A program made the translations under genes and the position numbers. Below, one piece after another: positions 17,290 to 24,679 of a DNA stretch of 64,000 nt. The stretch's first letter is position 1; every line of letters starts with the position of its first letter. The notes under the pieces are model-generated. The model was not told where the DNA came from and did no database searches. It saw only the letters and a list, made by a program, of their open reading frames with translations. This DNA is from Alphaproteobacteria bacterium (GTDB lineage Bacteria > Pseudomonadota > Alphaproteobacteria > Micropepsales > Micropepsaceae): positions 1-64,000 of the forward strand of contig JAFKEU010000009.1 in NCBI GenBank assembly GCA_017308475.1, given 5' to 3'.

Positions 17290-17370
17290 ATGGATTCCTT
17301 GCCTGTCGCCGTAACCACCGCCGGAATTGCCGTTCTGATCATCGCCTACGGCTTCCTGTTCGCCGCCTAG
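17290..17370 (+). CDS. 26-residue single-span membrane peptide
   Basis: Short open frame encoding a peptide that begins MDSLPVAVTTAG, continues as one unbroken hydrophobic stretch (about residues 8-26, IAVLIIAYGFLFAA at the end) and stops. AAGGG lies 9 bases before the ATG. It follows queE by 103 bases and its stop overlaps the convergent nitroreductase stop. The composition is that of a one-helix auxiliary subunit like KdpF or CydX, but I cannot match it to a family. It would be missed by length cut-offs. A chance frame is possible; the ribosome site and the upstream palindrome argue for a real gene. Confidence 0.5.
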   Translation: MDSLPVAVTTAGIAVLIIAYGFLFAA

Positions 17371-17969
17371 AAGCGGCTTACGATGGTGTCCATGTCGGGC
17401 CGTGGGCGCTCCTCAAGCGGCGCGGCGGGATGGCCGATATAGATGAAGCCCGCAATGCGCTCGCCCGGCTTCAGTCCCAGCTTATCCTTCACCATCGGAT
17501 GAAATGCGTACCACTCGGTCAGCCAGTTGGCGACAAAGCCCATGGCGGTGGCTGCGATCAGCATGGTCTGGCAAACCGCGCCGGCCGACAGTTCCTGTTC
17601 CCACACCGGAATCTTGATCATCTCGCGGGTGGTCGAGATCACGCCGACCACTACCGGCGCGCGCAGGAACCGGCCGCGTTCCTCTTCCACCTGACGCTCC
17701 TGCGCGCCCTCTGCCCTGGTCACATCGGCCAGAATGTCGCCTGCCCGCCCGCGGGCATCACCCTCAAAAACAATGAAGCGCCAGGGAAATAGTTTGCCAT
17801 GATCGGGTACACGTGTGGCGCATCTCAGGATGTCGGCAAGCTGGCCCGGCGTGGGGCCCGGCCCCGTCATCGTCTTGGCCGAGCCGGAGCGGCGGGTGAG
17901 CAGAAGATCCAGAGCGCCCCCCGCCGTCTGGTTGAAGGGCGGGATCTTGAGTTCCTGGTATCGGGGCAT
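17367..17969 (-). CDS. nitroreductase-family FMN oxidoreductase
   Basis: 200-residue FMN-dependent NAD(P)H oxidoreductase of the nitroreductase superfamily, closest in pattern to the RutE/YdjA-like group. LLTRRSGSAKTM at the N terminus carries the FMN-phosphate-binding Arg-Arg-Ser, RVPDHGKLFPWRFIVFEGD is the typical second motif, and GAVCQTMLIAATAMGFVANWLTEW forms the dimer/flavin helix. Physiological substrate not deducible; family members reduce quinones, nitroaromatics or enones. Convergent with the small membrane peptide gene, sharing stop bases. Confidence 0.88.
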   Translation of the reverse strand: MPRYQELKIPPFNQTAGGALDLLLTRRSGSAKTMTGPGPTPGQLADILRCATRVPDHGKLFPWRFIVFEGDARGRAGDILADVTRAEGAQERQVEEERGRFLRAPVVVGVISTTREMIKIPVWEQELSAGAVCQTMLIAATAMGFVANWLTEWYAFHPMVKDKLGLKPGERIAGFIYIGHPAAPLEERPRPDMDTIVSRF

Positions 17970-18011
17970 GGGTCGCGAGCCTTGGTGAAATTCATTGCAA
18001 ACAGCAGTCAG

Positions 18012-18429
18012 CTATACACCAGGCGGGTCGCAATGAAGGGGTGTGCGAGCCCCTTGTCTGGCGCAAAATCGCGAGACCGGCTCTCCCTCCAGTCGCAGGA
18101 TGCCGGAATAGCTGGCCCCTGTCTCGACGCCGTCGGACACATAGCCGATGCCGTCCTGACGCAATACCAGGTGTGCGCCATCCCGTGACCATCGCCCAGA
18201 AAGTGTGGGCTGAACGGGCGGACCACCCTGGCCATCACGGCCATCTTCCAGATAGCGCCCATCGGGCAGCAGCCGCCATGTGTAGACATAGCGGGGAAAA
18301 ATGCCGGGAATTATGGCCGTCCAGACCGCCGACGCGGGCGGGGACTGGGCCCCGGCGCAGAGGCAGCGCCGCAAGAAGCAGCGTGGCCAGCAAAACCAGG
18401 CCCTTGCCGGCGTGCATTCGGCTATCCAT
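18012..18429 (-). pseudogene. exported protein gene with a one-base frameshift
   Basis: The 5' part, from ATG 18429, encodes a good signal peptide (HAGKGLVLLATLLLAALPL). From about 18360 the sensible protein is in another frame, running PRYVYTWRLLPDGRYLEDG, WSRDGAHLVLRQDG and GILRLEGEP to the stop at 18012. Skipping one base near 18345-18370 joins them into a ~138-residue precursor with an AGA-Q cleavage site, and the total span (418 bases) is exactly one base more than a whole number of codons. So there is one extra base: a true mutation or a sequencing error. A TTG start within the second frame would give a shorter protein without signal. The domain looks like a small secreted beta-rich protein; family unknown. 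Confidence 0.6.
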
Positions 18430-18522
18430 CTGATTGGGGCCGCGGAAATCTTCCGCAACGCCACGCGTTTTTGAAATTTTACAGGCTTCTGTGGTAAAAG
18501 CATGCCCCTGAGAGGACACCTT

Positions 18523-19341
18523 ATGGCCAATCCGCGCGAAAACATTGCCCCCTGCGATCCGGTGTGGTCGCTGCTGCGCGAGCAGGCGCAGGCTATCGCA
18601 CTCAACGAGCCGGCGATGGCGGGCTTCGTGTACGATACCATCCTGCAGCATGAGCGGCTGGAACAGGCGCTGTCCTATCATCTTTCCCGCAAGCTGGGCG
18701 GCGAAGAACTCGGCCAGCTGGCCGTGCGCACCATCATCGACGAAGCTATGGCCGCCGATCCCCAGATTGGGGCGGCGGCGCGCGCCGACCTGTCAGCGGT
18801 GTTCGAGCGCGATCCGGCCTGCCATTCGCATGCTGACGCGTTCCTGTTCTTCAAGGGCTTTCATGCTCTTCAATGCCATAGAGTTGCGCACTGGCTGTGG
18901 CTGAACGAACGGCGCACCACTGCGCTGTTTCTTCAGGGCCGCGTCTCCGAGCGCTTCGCGGTCGACATCCATCCCAATGCCCGCATGGGCCGCGGCATCA
19001 TGATCGACCACGCCACTGGCGTGGTAATCGGCGAGACCGCCGTGGTGGAAGACGATGTTTCCATCATGCAGGACGTGACCCTGGGCGGTACCGGCAAGGA
19101 AGAGGGCGACCGCCATCCCAAGATCCGGCGGGGCTCGCTGATTTCGCTGGGCGCCAAGATCCTGGGCAATATCGAGATCGGCGAATACAGCCGGGTCGGC
19201 GCCGGGTCGGTTGTCCTGAAGCCGGTTCCCCCACATTGTACTGCGGTGGGTGTCCCCGCCAAGCTGGTCAACTGCGATTGCGGAGAGCGCCCCTCGCAAC
19301 AGATGAACCACATCATCGAAGAGCCGGACAATACAGGCTGA
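18523..19341 (+). CDS. cysE: serine O-acetyltransferase
   Basis: Makes O-acetylserine from serine and acetyl-CoA, the committed step of cysteine synthesis. About 272 residues. ATG 18523 is chosen because GAGAGGA lies 7 bases upstream; an ATG at 18502 lacks a site. The N-terminal helical domain (VWSLLREQA, the acid FLFFKGFHALQCHRVAHWLW stretch) precedes the left-handed beta-helix with hexapeptide repeats: DIHPNARMGRGIMIDHATGV, VVIGETAVVEDDV, LGGTGKEEGDRHPKI. The catalytic His-Asp pairs of the family are present. The small DUF3126-like gene follows in the same direction. Confidence 0.96.
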   Translation: MANPRENIAPCDPVWSLLREQAQAIALNEPAMAGFVYDTILQHERLEQALSYHLSRKLGGEELGQLAVRTIIDEAMAADPQIGAAARADLSAVFERDPACHSHADAFLFFKGFHALQCHRVAHWLWLNERRTTALFLQGRVSERFAVDIHPNARMGRGIMIDHATGVVIGETAVVEDDVSIMQDVTLGGTGKEEGDRHPKIRRGSLISLGAKILGNIEIGEYSRVGAGSVVLKPVPPHCTAVGVPAKLVNCDCGERPSQQMNHIIEEPDNTG

Positions 19342-19434
19342 TCGCCCCTGGACGGTGCTTTCCGCCTGCGGGCGCCTTGACGGGCAGCTCTCCGGCATGT
19401 CAGTTCAGCCGCGCACACTGGTGAGGGATAGGTC

Positions 19435-19665
19435 TTGACCCGCAGCGAAATCTGGCGCCTGGAAAAATACCTGCGCAATCTTTTCCGTCTCGATACCATC
19501 ACGATCGTCGAGCGCCCCAAGCAGGCGGATTCCGTCGAAGTACAGGTCAATGGCGAGTTCATCGGCGTCCTGTTCAAGGACGAGGAAGATGGCGAAATCT
19601 CCTACAGCTTCAACATGGCGATCCTGGAAATGGATTTGCCCGAGGCCCCCGCCAGCCGCGGCTGA
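19435..19665 (+). CDS. DUF3126-like small conserved protein
   Basis: 76-residue soluble protein starting at a TTG (MTRSEIWRLEKYLRNLF), with an acidic C-terminal half containing VEVQVNGEFIGVLFKDEEDGE. From memory this is the alphaproteobacterial DUF3126 pattern, and cysE is its usual neighbour; length agrees. No transmembrane segment, signal or catalytic motif can be seen. Function unknown. It lies 93 bases after cysE and may share its transcript. Confidence 0.8.
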   Translation: MTRSEIWRLEKYLRNLFRLDTITIVERPKQADSVEVQVNGEFIGVLFKDEEDGEISYSFNMAILEMDLPEAPASRG

Positions 19666-19728
19666 CAACGGCGCAAGCGGGTGAATCGCGCACCGGCTCG
19701 CCCGCCGTGCCCGCGATCATCGGAGCCA

Positions 19729-20457
19729 TCAGCCCGACCGTTCGAAGCGCCCGATCAGTTGATAGACGCCGCTGGTGACTTCGCGCCAGCGCGACAGATA
19801 TGCGCGCTTGAAGCGCCATGACAGGCTGGCCTTGCGTCCCGTTGCCTTCTGGCCGAGCGGCCGATCCAGCGCCAGGCAGTTCGGGCTTGGGATGTCCGGC
19901 CCCGGCTTTTCGCACAGGAACAGTTCCAGGCCCTCCGAATCGTTGCCGGCGAACAGTTCATTGCCGTCATAACCGGAACCGGCCGCGAAGGAATAACGGG
20001 TCAGGCCGAACAGCCCTCCTGTTCCGGCCGGATCGGTGATGTAGGGCCGGTAGACGCGATCCAGCCTTCCTCGCGCATCCAGGCCGGAATTGTCGCCGCG
20101 CAGTGTTAGCCGAATGACCGGCGAATCCGGCGCATTGCCCGCGAACAGCGATGCCTCGTCCCTGGAATAGCCGCGAAACGAGGGGAACAGCGCGATCAGG
20201 GCAACGCTGTCCTGGGCGCCTCCGGCCTGGGCATGTGCCGTGGTGATGTAATTGGCCGGGATACCCAGCCGCACGCCGTGGACACTCAGATGCACGATCT
20301 GGGAACCGCCGCTTGGCGCACGCCCCTTCGGATAGGGCCTGAGATACCAACCCAGGATCAGCCCGCACAGGACCAGGATCACCACGCCGAAGCCAAGCGG
20401 GATCAGCCAGCCGGAATGCTGGTGGATTGCCTCTCTCTGGTCCGCCGTGGGGGACAT
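19729..20457 (-). CDS. single-span membrane protein of unknown function
   Basis: 242 residues. A short cytoplasmic N terminus, one transmembrane helix at about residues 18-37 (LIPLGFGVVILVLCGLILGW), then a periplasmic domain of ~200 residues rich in Ser/Gly/Asp with SQIVHLSVHGVRLGIPANYI, FPSFRGYSRDEASLF and two cysteines near CEKPGPDIPSPNCLAL. I recognise no domain. It is monocistronic on the minus strand with the perfect 21-bp palindrome of 20473-20493 just upstream, which could regulate it. Confidence 0.75.
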   Translation of the reverse strand: MSPTADQREAIHQHSGWLIPLGFGVVILVLCGLILGWYLRPYPKGRAPSGGSQIVHLSVHGVRLGIPANYITTAHAQAGGAQDSVALIALFPSFRGYSRDEASLFAGNAPDSPVIRLTLRGDNSGLDARGRLDRVYRPYITDPAGTGGLFGLTRYSFAAGSGYDGNELFAGNDSEGLELFLCEKPGPDIPSPNCLALDRPLGQKATGRKASLSWRFKRAYLSRWREVTSGVYQLIGRFERSG

Positions 20458-20472
20458 GGTCCTGCGTTTTTA

Positions 20473-20493
20473 TGGGTTGAGCTGCTCAACCCA
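20473..20493. promoter_or_regulatory. perfect 21-bp palindrome (10-1-10)
   Basis: Arm TGGGTTGAGC (20473-20482), one central T, arm GCTCAACCCA (20484-20493). It sits 16 bases upstream of the minus-strand gene ending at 20457. With a 1-base centre it is a poor RNA hairpin but an excellent site for a dimeric DNA-binding protein. It matches neither LexA of alphaproteobacteria nor ParB parS as I know them. Confidence 0.55.
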
Positions 20494-20595
20494 ATTTAGG
20501 ACGCCCGCACGGGGGCTGCAGCCGTCCCGGGGACAAGCTTGCCCAATTCTTGCGACGCGTGACCCGGAAGCCTCAACTCTGTGTCATTTGGAAAC

Positions 20596-20769
20596 ATGTC
20601 GCTTTTGTTAAAGGCCGCGTCTGCCTTCGGACTGGCCGCTCTTGTGACCGGCACGGTTCATTTGGATACGCCGCGCTGGCGCGCGGTGGCAGGCGAGCTT
20701 CGTGCGACCAATTCGCGGGCCGAACTCGATTCCAGGCTGGAGCAGCTGCTCCGGTCGGACAGTGGCTGA
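20596..20769 (+). CDS. small membrane-associated protein
   Basis: 57 residues from ATG 20596 with GGAAA before it; GTG 20581 is an alternative. The N terminus LLLKAASAFGLAALVTGTV is a hydrophobic helix or uncleaved signal anchor, followed by a charged helical tail (WRAVAGELRATNSRAELDSRLEQLL). It ends 10 bases before the next small membrane protein gene, in the same direction, so they form a pair. No family recognised. Confidence 0.55.
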   Translation: MSLLLKAASAFGLAALVTGTVHLDTPRWRAVAGELRATNSRAELDSRLEQLLRSDSG

Positions 20770-20779
20770 GGGCGGCAAC

Positions 20780-21064
20780 ATGCGCATACTGCAGTTGCTG
20801 CTCTTTTCCTTCGCGGGCGGCCTGGCCCTGTCGGGGATCGTGGCAAATCTCTATCGGCTCCTGGCACGCAGACCGAAGGGCACCGCCGCCACCCTGTGTC
20901 ACTGGGCCATCATGATAGTGGCGGGGCCCAGCGTTCTGTTCGAAAATTCCACCCGGTCCTACCGGTCCAGTGCCTGTTCGGGCGTGGCCTATGGTTTTGC
21001 CGTCGCCATCGCGGGTTACTGGGCGCTGCTGCTTGGCATGGTCATGGTCGAACTGGCGCTTTAG
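20780..21064 (+). CDS. 94-residue integral membrane protein
   Basis: Starts at ATG 20780 with GAGGG seven bases ahead. Three hydrophobic segments: LLLFSFAGGLALSGIVANLY (~5-24), LCHWAIMIVAGPSVLFE (~39-56) and GVAYGFAVAIAGYWALLLGMV (~67-88). The loop motif NSTRSYRSSACSG between the second and third is distinctive. It looks like a conserved alphaproteobacterial membrane family of unknown function; I cannot name it with certainty. Probably co-transcribed with the small gene just upstream. Confidence 0.7.
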   Translation: MRILQLLLFSFAGGLALSGIVANLYRLLARRPKGTAATLCHWAIMIVAGPSVLFENSTRSYRSSACSGVAYGFAVAIAGYWALLLGMVMVELAL

Positions 21065-21095
21065 CGCCAGCTCGAGGCCCTCCGTCGTCCAGATA

Positions 21096-21842
21096 TCACA
21101 GGACCGTCAGCATGGAAGCGACCAGCGGGTGGCGCACGATATCGCCCTCCGCCAGCCTGATCACCGGCACGTCGTCCAGTTTCTCCAGCCGGCCTGCAAT
21201 GTCCGCCAGTCCGGAGAGGCCCGGCAGAAGGTCGGTCTGGTCCGGGTCACCCGTCAGCACCATGGTGGAGCGCCAGCCCAGTCGGGTCAGCAGCATCTTG
21301 ATCTGGGTATAAGTGCAGTTCTGCGCCTCATCGATAACCACGAAACATTCGCTGAGCGTGCGCCCGCGCATATAGGCGACCGGCGCAATCTCGATGATCC
21401 CGTCGGCCAGCATCGCCTTCAGCCGCTTGGTGCCCAGCCTTTCGGTCAAGGCGTCGTAGAGTGGGCGCAGATAGGGCGCCAGCTTTTCCTGAAAGTCGCC
21501 GGGCAGGAAGCCCAGCGTCTCGCCCGCTTCCACCGCCGGACGGGACAGCACGATGCGCTGCACCTTTCCCCCCTCCAGCGCCTCCACCGCCTTGGCAATC
21601 GCCAGATACGTCTTGCCGGTGCCCGCGGGACCCAACGCCAGTACCACACTCTGGCTGTCGATGGCGTCCATGAACTGCTGCTGTGCCGGGCTCATGGCCC
21701 GGACATTTTTTACGTATTTGCGGTCGCGGAATTGACCGTCCGGGTCATGGGGCGACCAGCGGCCCGGAAAGAGGGGATGGACATTTTCCTGGGGGACATA
21801 GGAAGAGTCACGCGACTTCGAACGCATGGAGCGCTTGGCCAT
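21096..21842 (-). CDS. PhoH-family P-loop ATPase
   Basis: 248 residues from ATG 21842 (MAKRSMRSKSRDSS); the frame opens further upstream without PhoH likeness. Walker A ALGPAGTGKTYLAIAKAVEAL, then IVLSRPAVEAGETLGFLPGD, the PLYDAL region, Walker B FVVIDEAQNCT and the sensor motif VLTGDPDQTDL are all classic PhoH. It lacks extra RNA-binding domains, so it is the short form, distinct from the ybeY-linked PhoH. Biological role unclear; PhoH proteins are linked to RNA metabolism and phosphate stress. It stands alone, convergent with the small membrane gene pair. Confidence 0.92.
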   Translation of the reverse strand: MAKRSMRSKSRDSSYVPQENVHPLFPGRWSPHDPDGQFRDRKYVKNVRAMSPAQQQFMDAIDSQSVVLALGPAGTGKTYLAIAKAVEALEGGKVQRIVLSRPAVEAGETLGFLPGDFQEKLAPYLRPLYDALTERLGTKRLKAMLADGIIEIAPVAYMRGRTLSECFVVIDEAQNCTYTQIKMLLTRLGWRSTMVLTGDPDQTDLLPGLSGLADIAGRLEKLDDVPVIRLAEGDIVRHPLVASMLTVL

Positions 21843-22063
21843 AAATACTCCCGATGTGTGAGGAACAGAGTGCGTGAAGGAGAAGGGATTTCCGGTATAC
21901 CGGCCCGTGGCAGTTGAGGCAGATTCAGTGCAACAAGCACCAGTGCCAAGACCCCCCAAATCCTCTGGGTCAATCAACAGTCATTTGGGCGAATCAAATC
22001 GCCTAGTTTGAGGGTATCTTCTTTTGCGCCGCGGTGTGTGAATTATCCAAGATGAGGTGCGCG

Positions 22064-22591
22064 ATGCCGCTTTACAGTCTTGATGGCGTGTTGCCCGAGC
22101 TTCCGGCCGATGGCGATTGCTGGATCGCGCCCGACGCCGTCCTGATCGGCCGGGTACGGATCAAAAAGGGCGCCAGCATCTGGTTCGGTGCGGTGTTGCG
22201 CGGCGACAATGACTGGATCACGATCGGCGAGGACTCAAACGTTCAGGATCAGAGTGTGATCCATGCCGACCCAGGCCAGCCGGTGACTATCGGGCAGGGG
22301 GTTACTATCGGCCACCGGGTCATCGTGCATTCGGCAATCGTCGGCGATAATGCGCTGATCGGCATGGGCGCCATCCTGCTCAACCGGGCCCGCATCGGCG
22401 CTCGCTGCCTGGTGGGCGCCGGCGCCCTGGTAACTGAGGACAAGGTCTTCGAGGATGGCAAGATGATCCTGGGCAGTCCAGCTCGGGCGAAACGCGACCT
22501 GTCGGCGGAACAGACCCAGGACCTCAGCCGATCGGCGCAAATCTATGTGGCCAATTGGCGGCGCTATGCGAAGGCGTTCAGGCCCGCTTGA
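22064..22591 (+). CDS. gamma-carbonic-anhydrase-family protein
   Basis: 175-residue left-handed beta-helix protein (YrdA/PaaY/gamma-CA-like). ATG 22064 follows GAGGTG. Hexapeptide repeats run through WIAPDAVLIGRVRIKKGASIWFGAVLRGDNDWITIGE. The zinc histidines are at SVIHADPG, TIGHRVIVHSA, in the expected spacing (H...HXXXXH). Zinc residues are intact, but many homologues show little carbonic anhydrase activity. The 3' end overlaps the convergent GYF-domain gene by 14 bases. Confidence 0.9.
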   Translation: MPLYSLDGVLPELPADGDCWIAPDAVLIGRVRIKKGASIWFGAVLRGDNDWITIGEDSNVQDQSVIHADPGQPVTIGQGVTIGHRVIVHSAIVGDNALIGMGAILLNRARIGARCLVGAGALVTEDKVFEDGKMILGSPARAKRDLSAEQTQDLSRSAQIYVANWRRYAKAFRPA

Positions 22592-23207
22592 TGGTGCGCC
22601 GCTCGGTACCCGAAAATTCCTGCGGCCGGCTCCACATGCGGCGAACGCGTGAATCGTTCTCGGGACCGAAATTGAACCATGCCGCCTTGTCACGCGCGGC
22701 ATCGACGATGAACAGCGAATCGATCTTGCCCAGTTTCTGCACCAGCCGGGTTCGGATCGTGTTCAGCGATGCCTCGCTTGTCAGCACCCAGGACTGGGGC
22801 ATGAAGCGATGCGCCGGGCCCATGTTGAAAATTTCTTCTTCCAGGCCGGTGATGGAGCGCGACTTCATGTCGGCGATGATCACATAATGCGACGGACCAT
22901 CGATGGCATCCTGCTCGCTGCGGCCGAAGCGGTGCGGCGTCGCGGGATGGCCGGCGGTGGCAAGGGATTCGGCACCCGTCTCTTCGCCGGCAACTTCCTC
23001 GATCTCCTCCGGCAGGCTTTCGTCCGGGTCGCCGAACAACAGCGCCAGGTCGCTGTCCTGATGGGCGGGATAAAACTGTGCCTCGCCGGGACGAGCGACC
23101 AGTGAATGATCGGCTAGCCGGCCTTCGGCGTGGAAGGCCCGCATCTGGTCAAGGTTGTAGGGCCCATAGACGCGTCCGCCAACGCTGATGGTCCAGGATG
23201 CTGACAT
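22578..23207 (-). CDS. GYF_2-domain protein of unknown function
   Basis: About 209 residues from ATG 23207. The N-terminal ~50 residues form a GYF_2/DUF4339-type domain: WTISVGGRVYGPYNLDQMRAF, LADHSLVARPGE. A long acidic linker (DPDESLPEEIEEVAGEETGAE) follows. The C-terminal domain (SHYVIIADMKSRSITGLEEEIFNMG, then a VQKLGKIDSLFIVDA region) is an uncharacterised domain that looks like a ferredoxin-type or TIR-like fold; I cannot name it. Cytoplasmic. Probably an adaptor rather than an enzyme. Confidence 0.7.
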   Translation of the reverse strand: MSASWTISVGGRVYGPYNLDQMRAFHAEGRLADHSLVARPGEAQFYPAHQDSDLALLFGDPDESLPEEIEEVAGEETGAESLATAGHPATPHRFGRSEQDAIDGPSHYVIIADMKSRSITGLEEEIFNMGPAHRFMPQSWVLTSEASLNTIRTRLVQKLGKIDSLFIVDAARDKAAWFNFGPENDSRVRRMWSRPQEFSGTERRTIKRA

Positions 23208-23310
23208 ATGTGCAAGAACACCGGTTTGTGCCGCGACATGGTATTGCGCCAATGGTTACCCGAGTCTTGCGCAAAAGCTCCAAAATGCCGCTAACCCGGG
23301 CAGAAATCAA

Positions 23311-23342
23311 AAAGAAATCCCCGGCAGGGGGGCCGGGGATTT
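23311..23342 (-). terminator. intrinsic terminator of the glycine-zipper gene
   Basis: Perfect 11-bp stem: AAATCCCCGGC (23315-23325) and GCCGGGGATTT (23332-23342), loop of 6. On the minus strand the stem is followed by a TTTTT run (the AAAAA at 23309-23313). It lies 23 bases after the stop of the minus-strand gene ending at 23365. Confidence 0.85.
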
Positions 23343-23364
23343 CTCATGTTCCTGGGGAATGGAC

Positions 23365-23832
23365 TTACATGAACTCCCAGTCCCCGCCGCGCATGCGGCG
23401 GCAGGCCGTGCCGTCGCGGTCGAACTCACGGCCGTGGCGATAGACCACCTGGGTGAAATCGCGACAGATGCGATGGCCGCGCCGATATTCCCGGTGAGTG
23501 ATCACATAGCCGCGATTGGGCCCACGGTGCCATTCATAGCGGCGGCCGACCGGTCCATAGAAGCTTTCGCGGTAGGAACGTGCCGCATACGGACGATCCT
23601 GGCAGTCCATGTCGCGCGAGACGGCATTGCCGGCCAATCCGCCCAGGATGGCGCCGCCGACCACCGCGCCGCCATTGCCATGGCTGACCGCCCCGCCGAG
23701 CACGCCGCCGGCAATGGCGCCGAGAATGGTGCCGCCGGTATGATCGCGCCCGCTGCATTCATCGGCCAGGGCGCTGCCACAGCCCAGGGCCAGGATCGCC
23801 GCAGTGGCGATGACAGTTTTCTTGAACATCAT
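23365..23832 (-). CDS. exported glycine-zipper protein with basic tail (paralogue 1)
   Basis: 155 residues. Signal peptide (KKTVIATAAILALGCGSALA, cleavage near residue 24), then DECSGRDHTGGTILG, a glycine zipper of two short helices (AIAGGVLGGAVSH, AVVGGAILGGLAGNAVSR), then DMDCQDRPY, and an Arg/Tyr-rich tail ending DWEFM. Resembles the Rickettsia 17-kDa antigen-like glycine zipper family, though there is no lipobox. The paralogue at 53840-54163 has the same CSG...DC frame. Likely outer-membrane or periplasmic; exact role unknown. Own terminator downstream. Confidence 0.85.
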   Translation of the reverse strand: MMFKKTVIATAAILALGCGSALADECSGRDHTGGTILGAIAGGVLGGAVSHGNGGAVVGGAILGGLAGNAVSRDMDCQDRPYAARSYRESFYGPVGRRYEWHRGPNRGYVITHREYRRGHRICRDFTQVVYRHGREFDRDGTACRRMRGGDWEFM

Positions 23833-24090
23833 GAACTCCTCTCAAAATCAATTACTATCTTGTGGGTACAATCGATCATCGGCGGTTTGGCATGAACCGT
23901 ACCTGAATGTCTTCCAAACTCACCAGCCACGGTTCCGTTCCCGCGTGTCCAGGCCTTCGGGAGTCGGCGGCATATTCTTCATCTTCATGAATTTTCTCCC
24001 GCCCAAATTTCCCCTCGCCGGGGCGCCGATAAAAATCGTTTGGCGGCGCTGAACCCCGGCTGAACGGAATAGGGCAGGTTTGCGGCAGGG

Positions 24091-24510
24091 CTATTTCACC
24101 CCGTAATCCGTCACCGACCAGCCGCCATGTTCCAGTGAGAGGGTCACGCTCTCAACCGCCACGGCCTTGTGGGCAAACACGGAATCATAGCGCACCACGG
24201 CCTGGTCGGGACGGAAAAGTTCGATCGACTTCAGATCCCGGCTTGACATGGCGCCCAGCGGCTCGCGCATGGCCTTGATCTGGGCCGCCCATGCGGCCCG
24301 TCCCGTGCGGGATTTCAGAGCGCTGCCGGCTTCCCGCCAGCAGCGGTCATAATCGCCGTCATCCACCAGGGTCAGCCACTGGCGCGCCCGGTCGTCGGGT
24401 GTGGTCTTGGCAGTAACCTCTGAAACGCGCACCGGAGCAGGGCTAGCCGGCTGTGCCGGTGCGGACGCAACAAAGAGCGCGAGGAACGTGATCGTAAAAA
24501 TCGTCCGCAT
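24091..24510 (-). CDS. DUF4019-like exported protein
   Basis: 139 residues: signal peptide (TIFTITFLALFVASAPAQP), then a domain of about 110 residues with ARQWLTLVDDGDYDRCWREA, WAAQIKAMREPLGAMSSRD and a beta-rich end HGGWSVTDYGVK. This pattern, an alpha+beta NTF2-like fold with W..L.D.G.Y..CW, fits DUF4019. Function unknown. The 258-base gap before it (23833-24090) contains no gene I can support. Confidence 0.75.
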   Translation of the reverse strand: MRTIFTITFLALFVASAPAQPASPAPVRVSEVTAKTTPDDRARQWLTLVDDGDYDRCWREAGSALKSRTGRAAWAAQIKAMREPLGAMSSRDLKSIELFRPDQAVVRYDSVFAHKAVAVESVTLSLEHGGWSVTDYGVK

Positions 24511-24679
24511 TGGCCCGGTTTTCCCGCCGCGATTCCGAGGGGGAACGCGCGAAACCGCAACTCGGGTTCAACCGCCGAACACCACCTCATTCATTATCCG
24601 TCCGGGCAGGAAGGCCAGAGTGCCCGCGATCAGGAGGCCGCGGACGCCGCCAGGAGCGGTCCCAGCATTATCGCATGGC

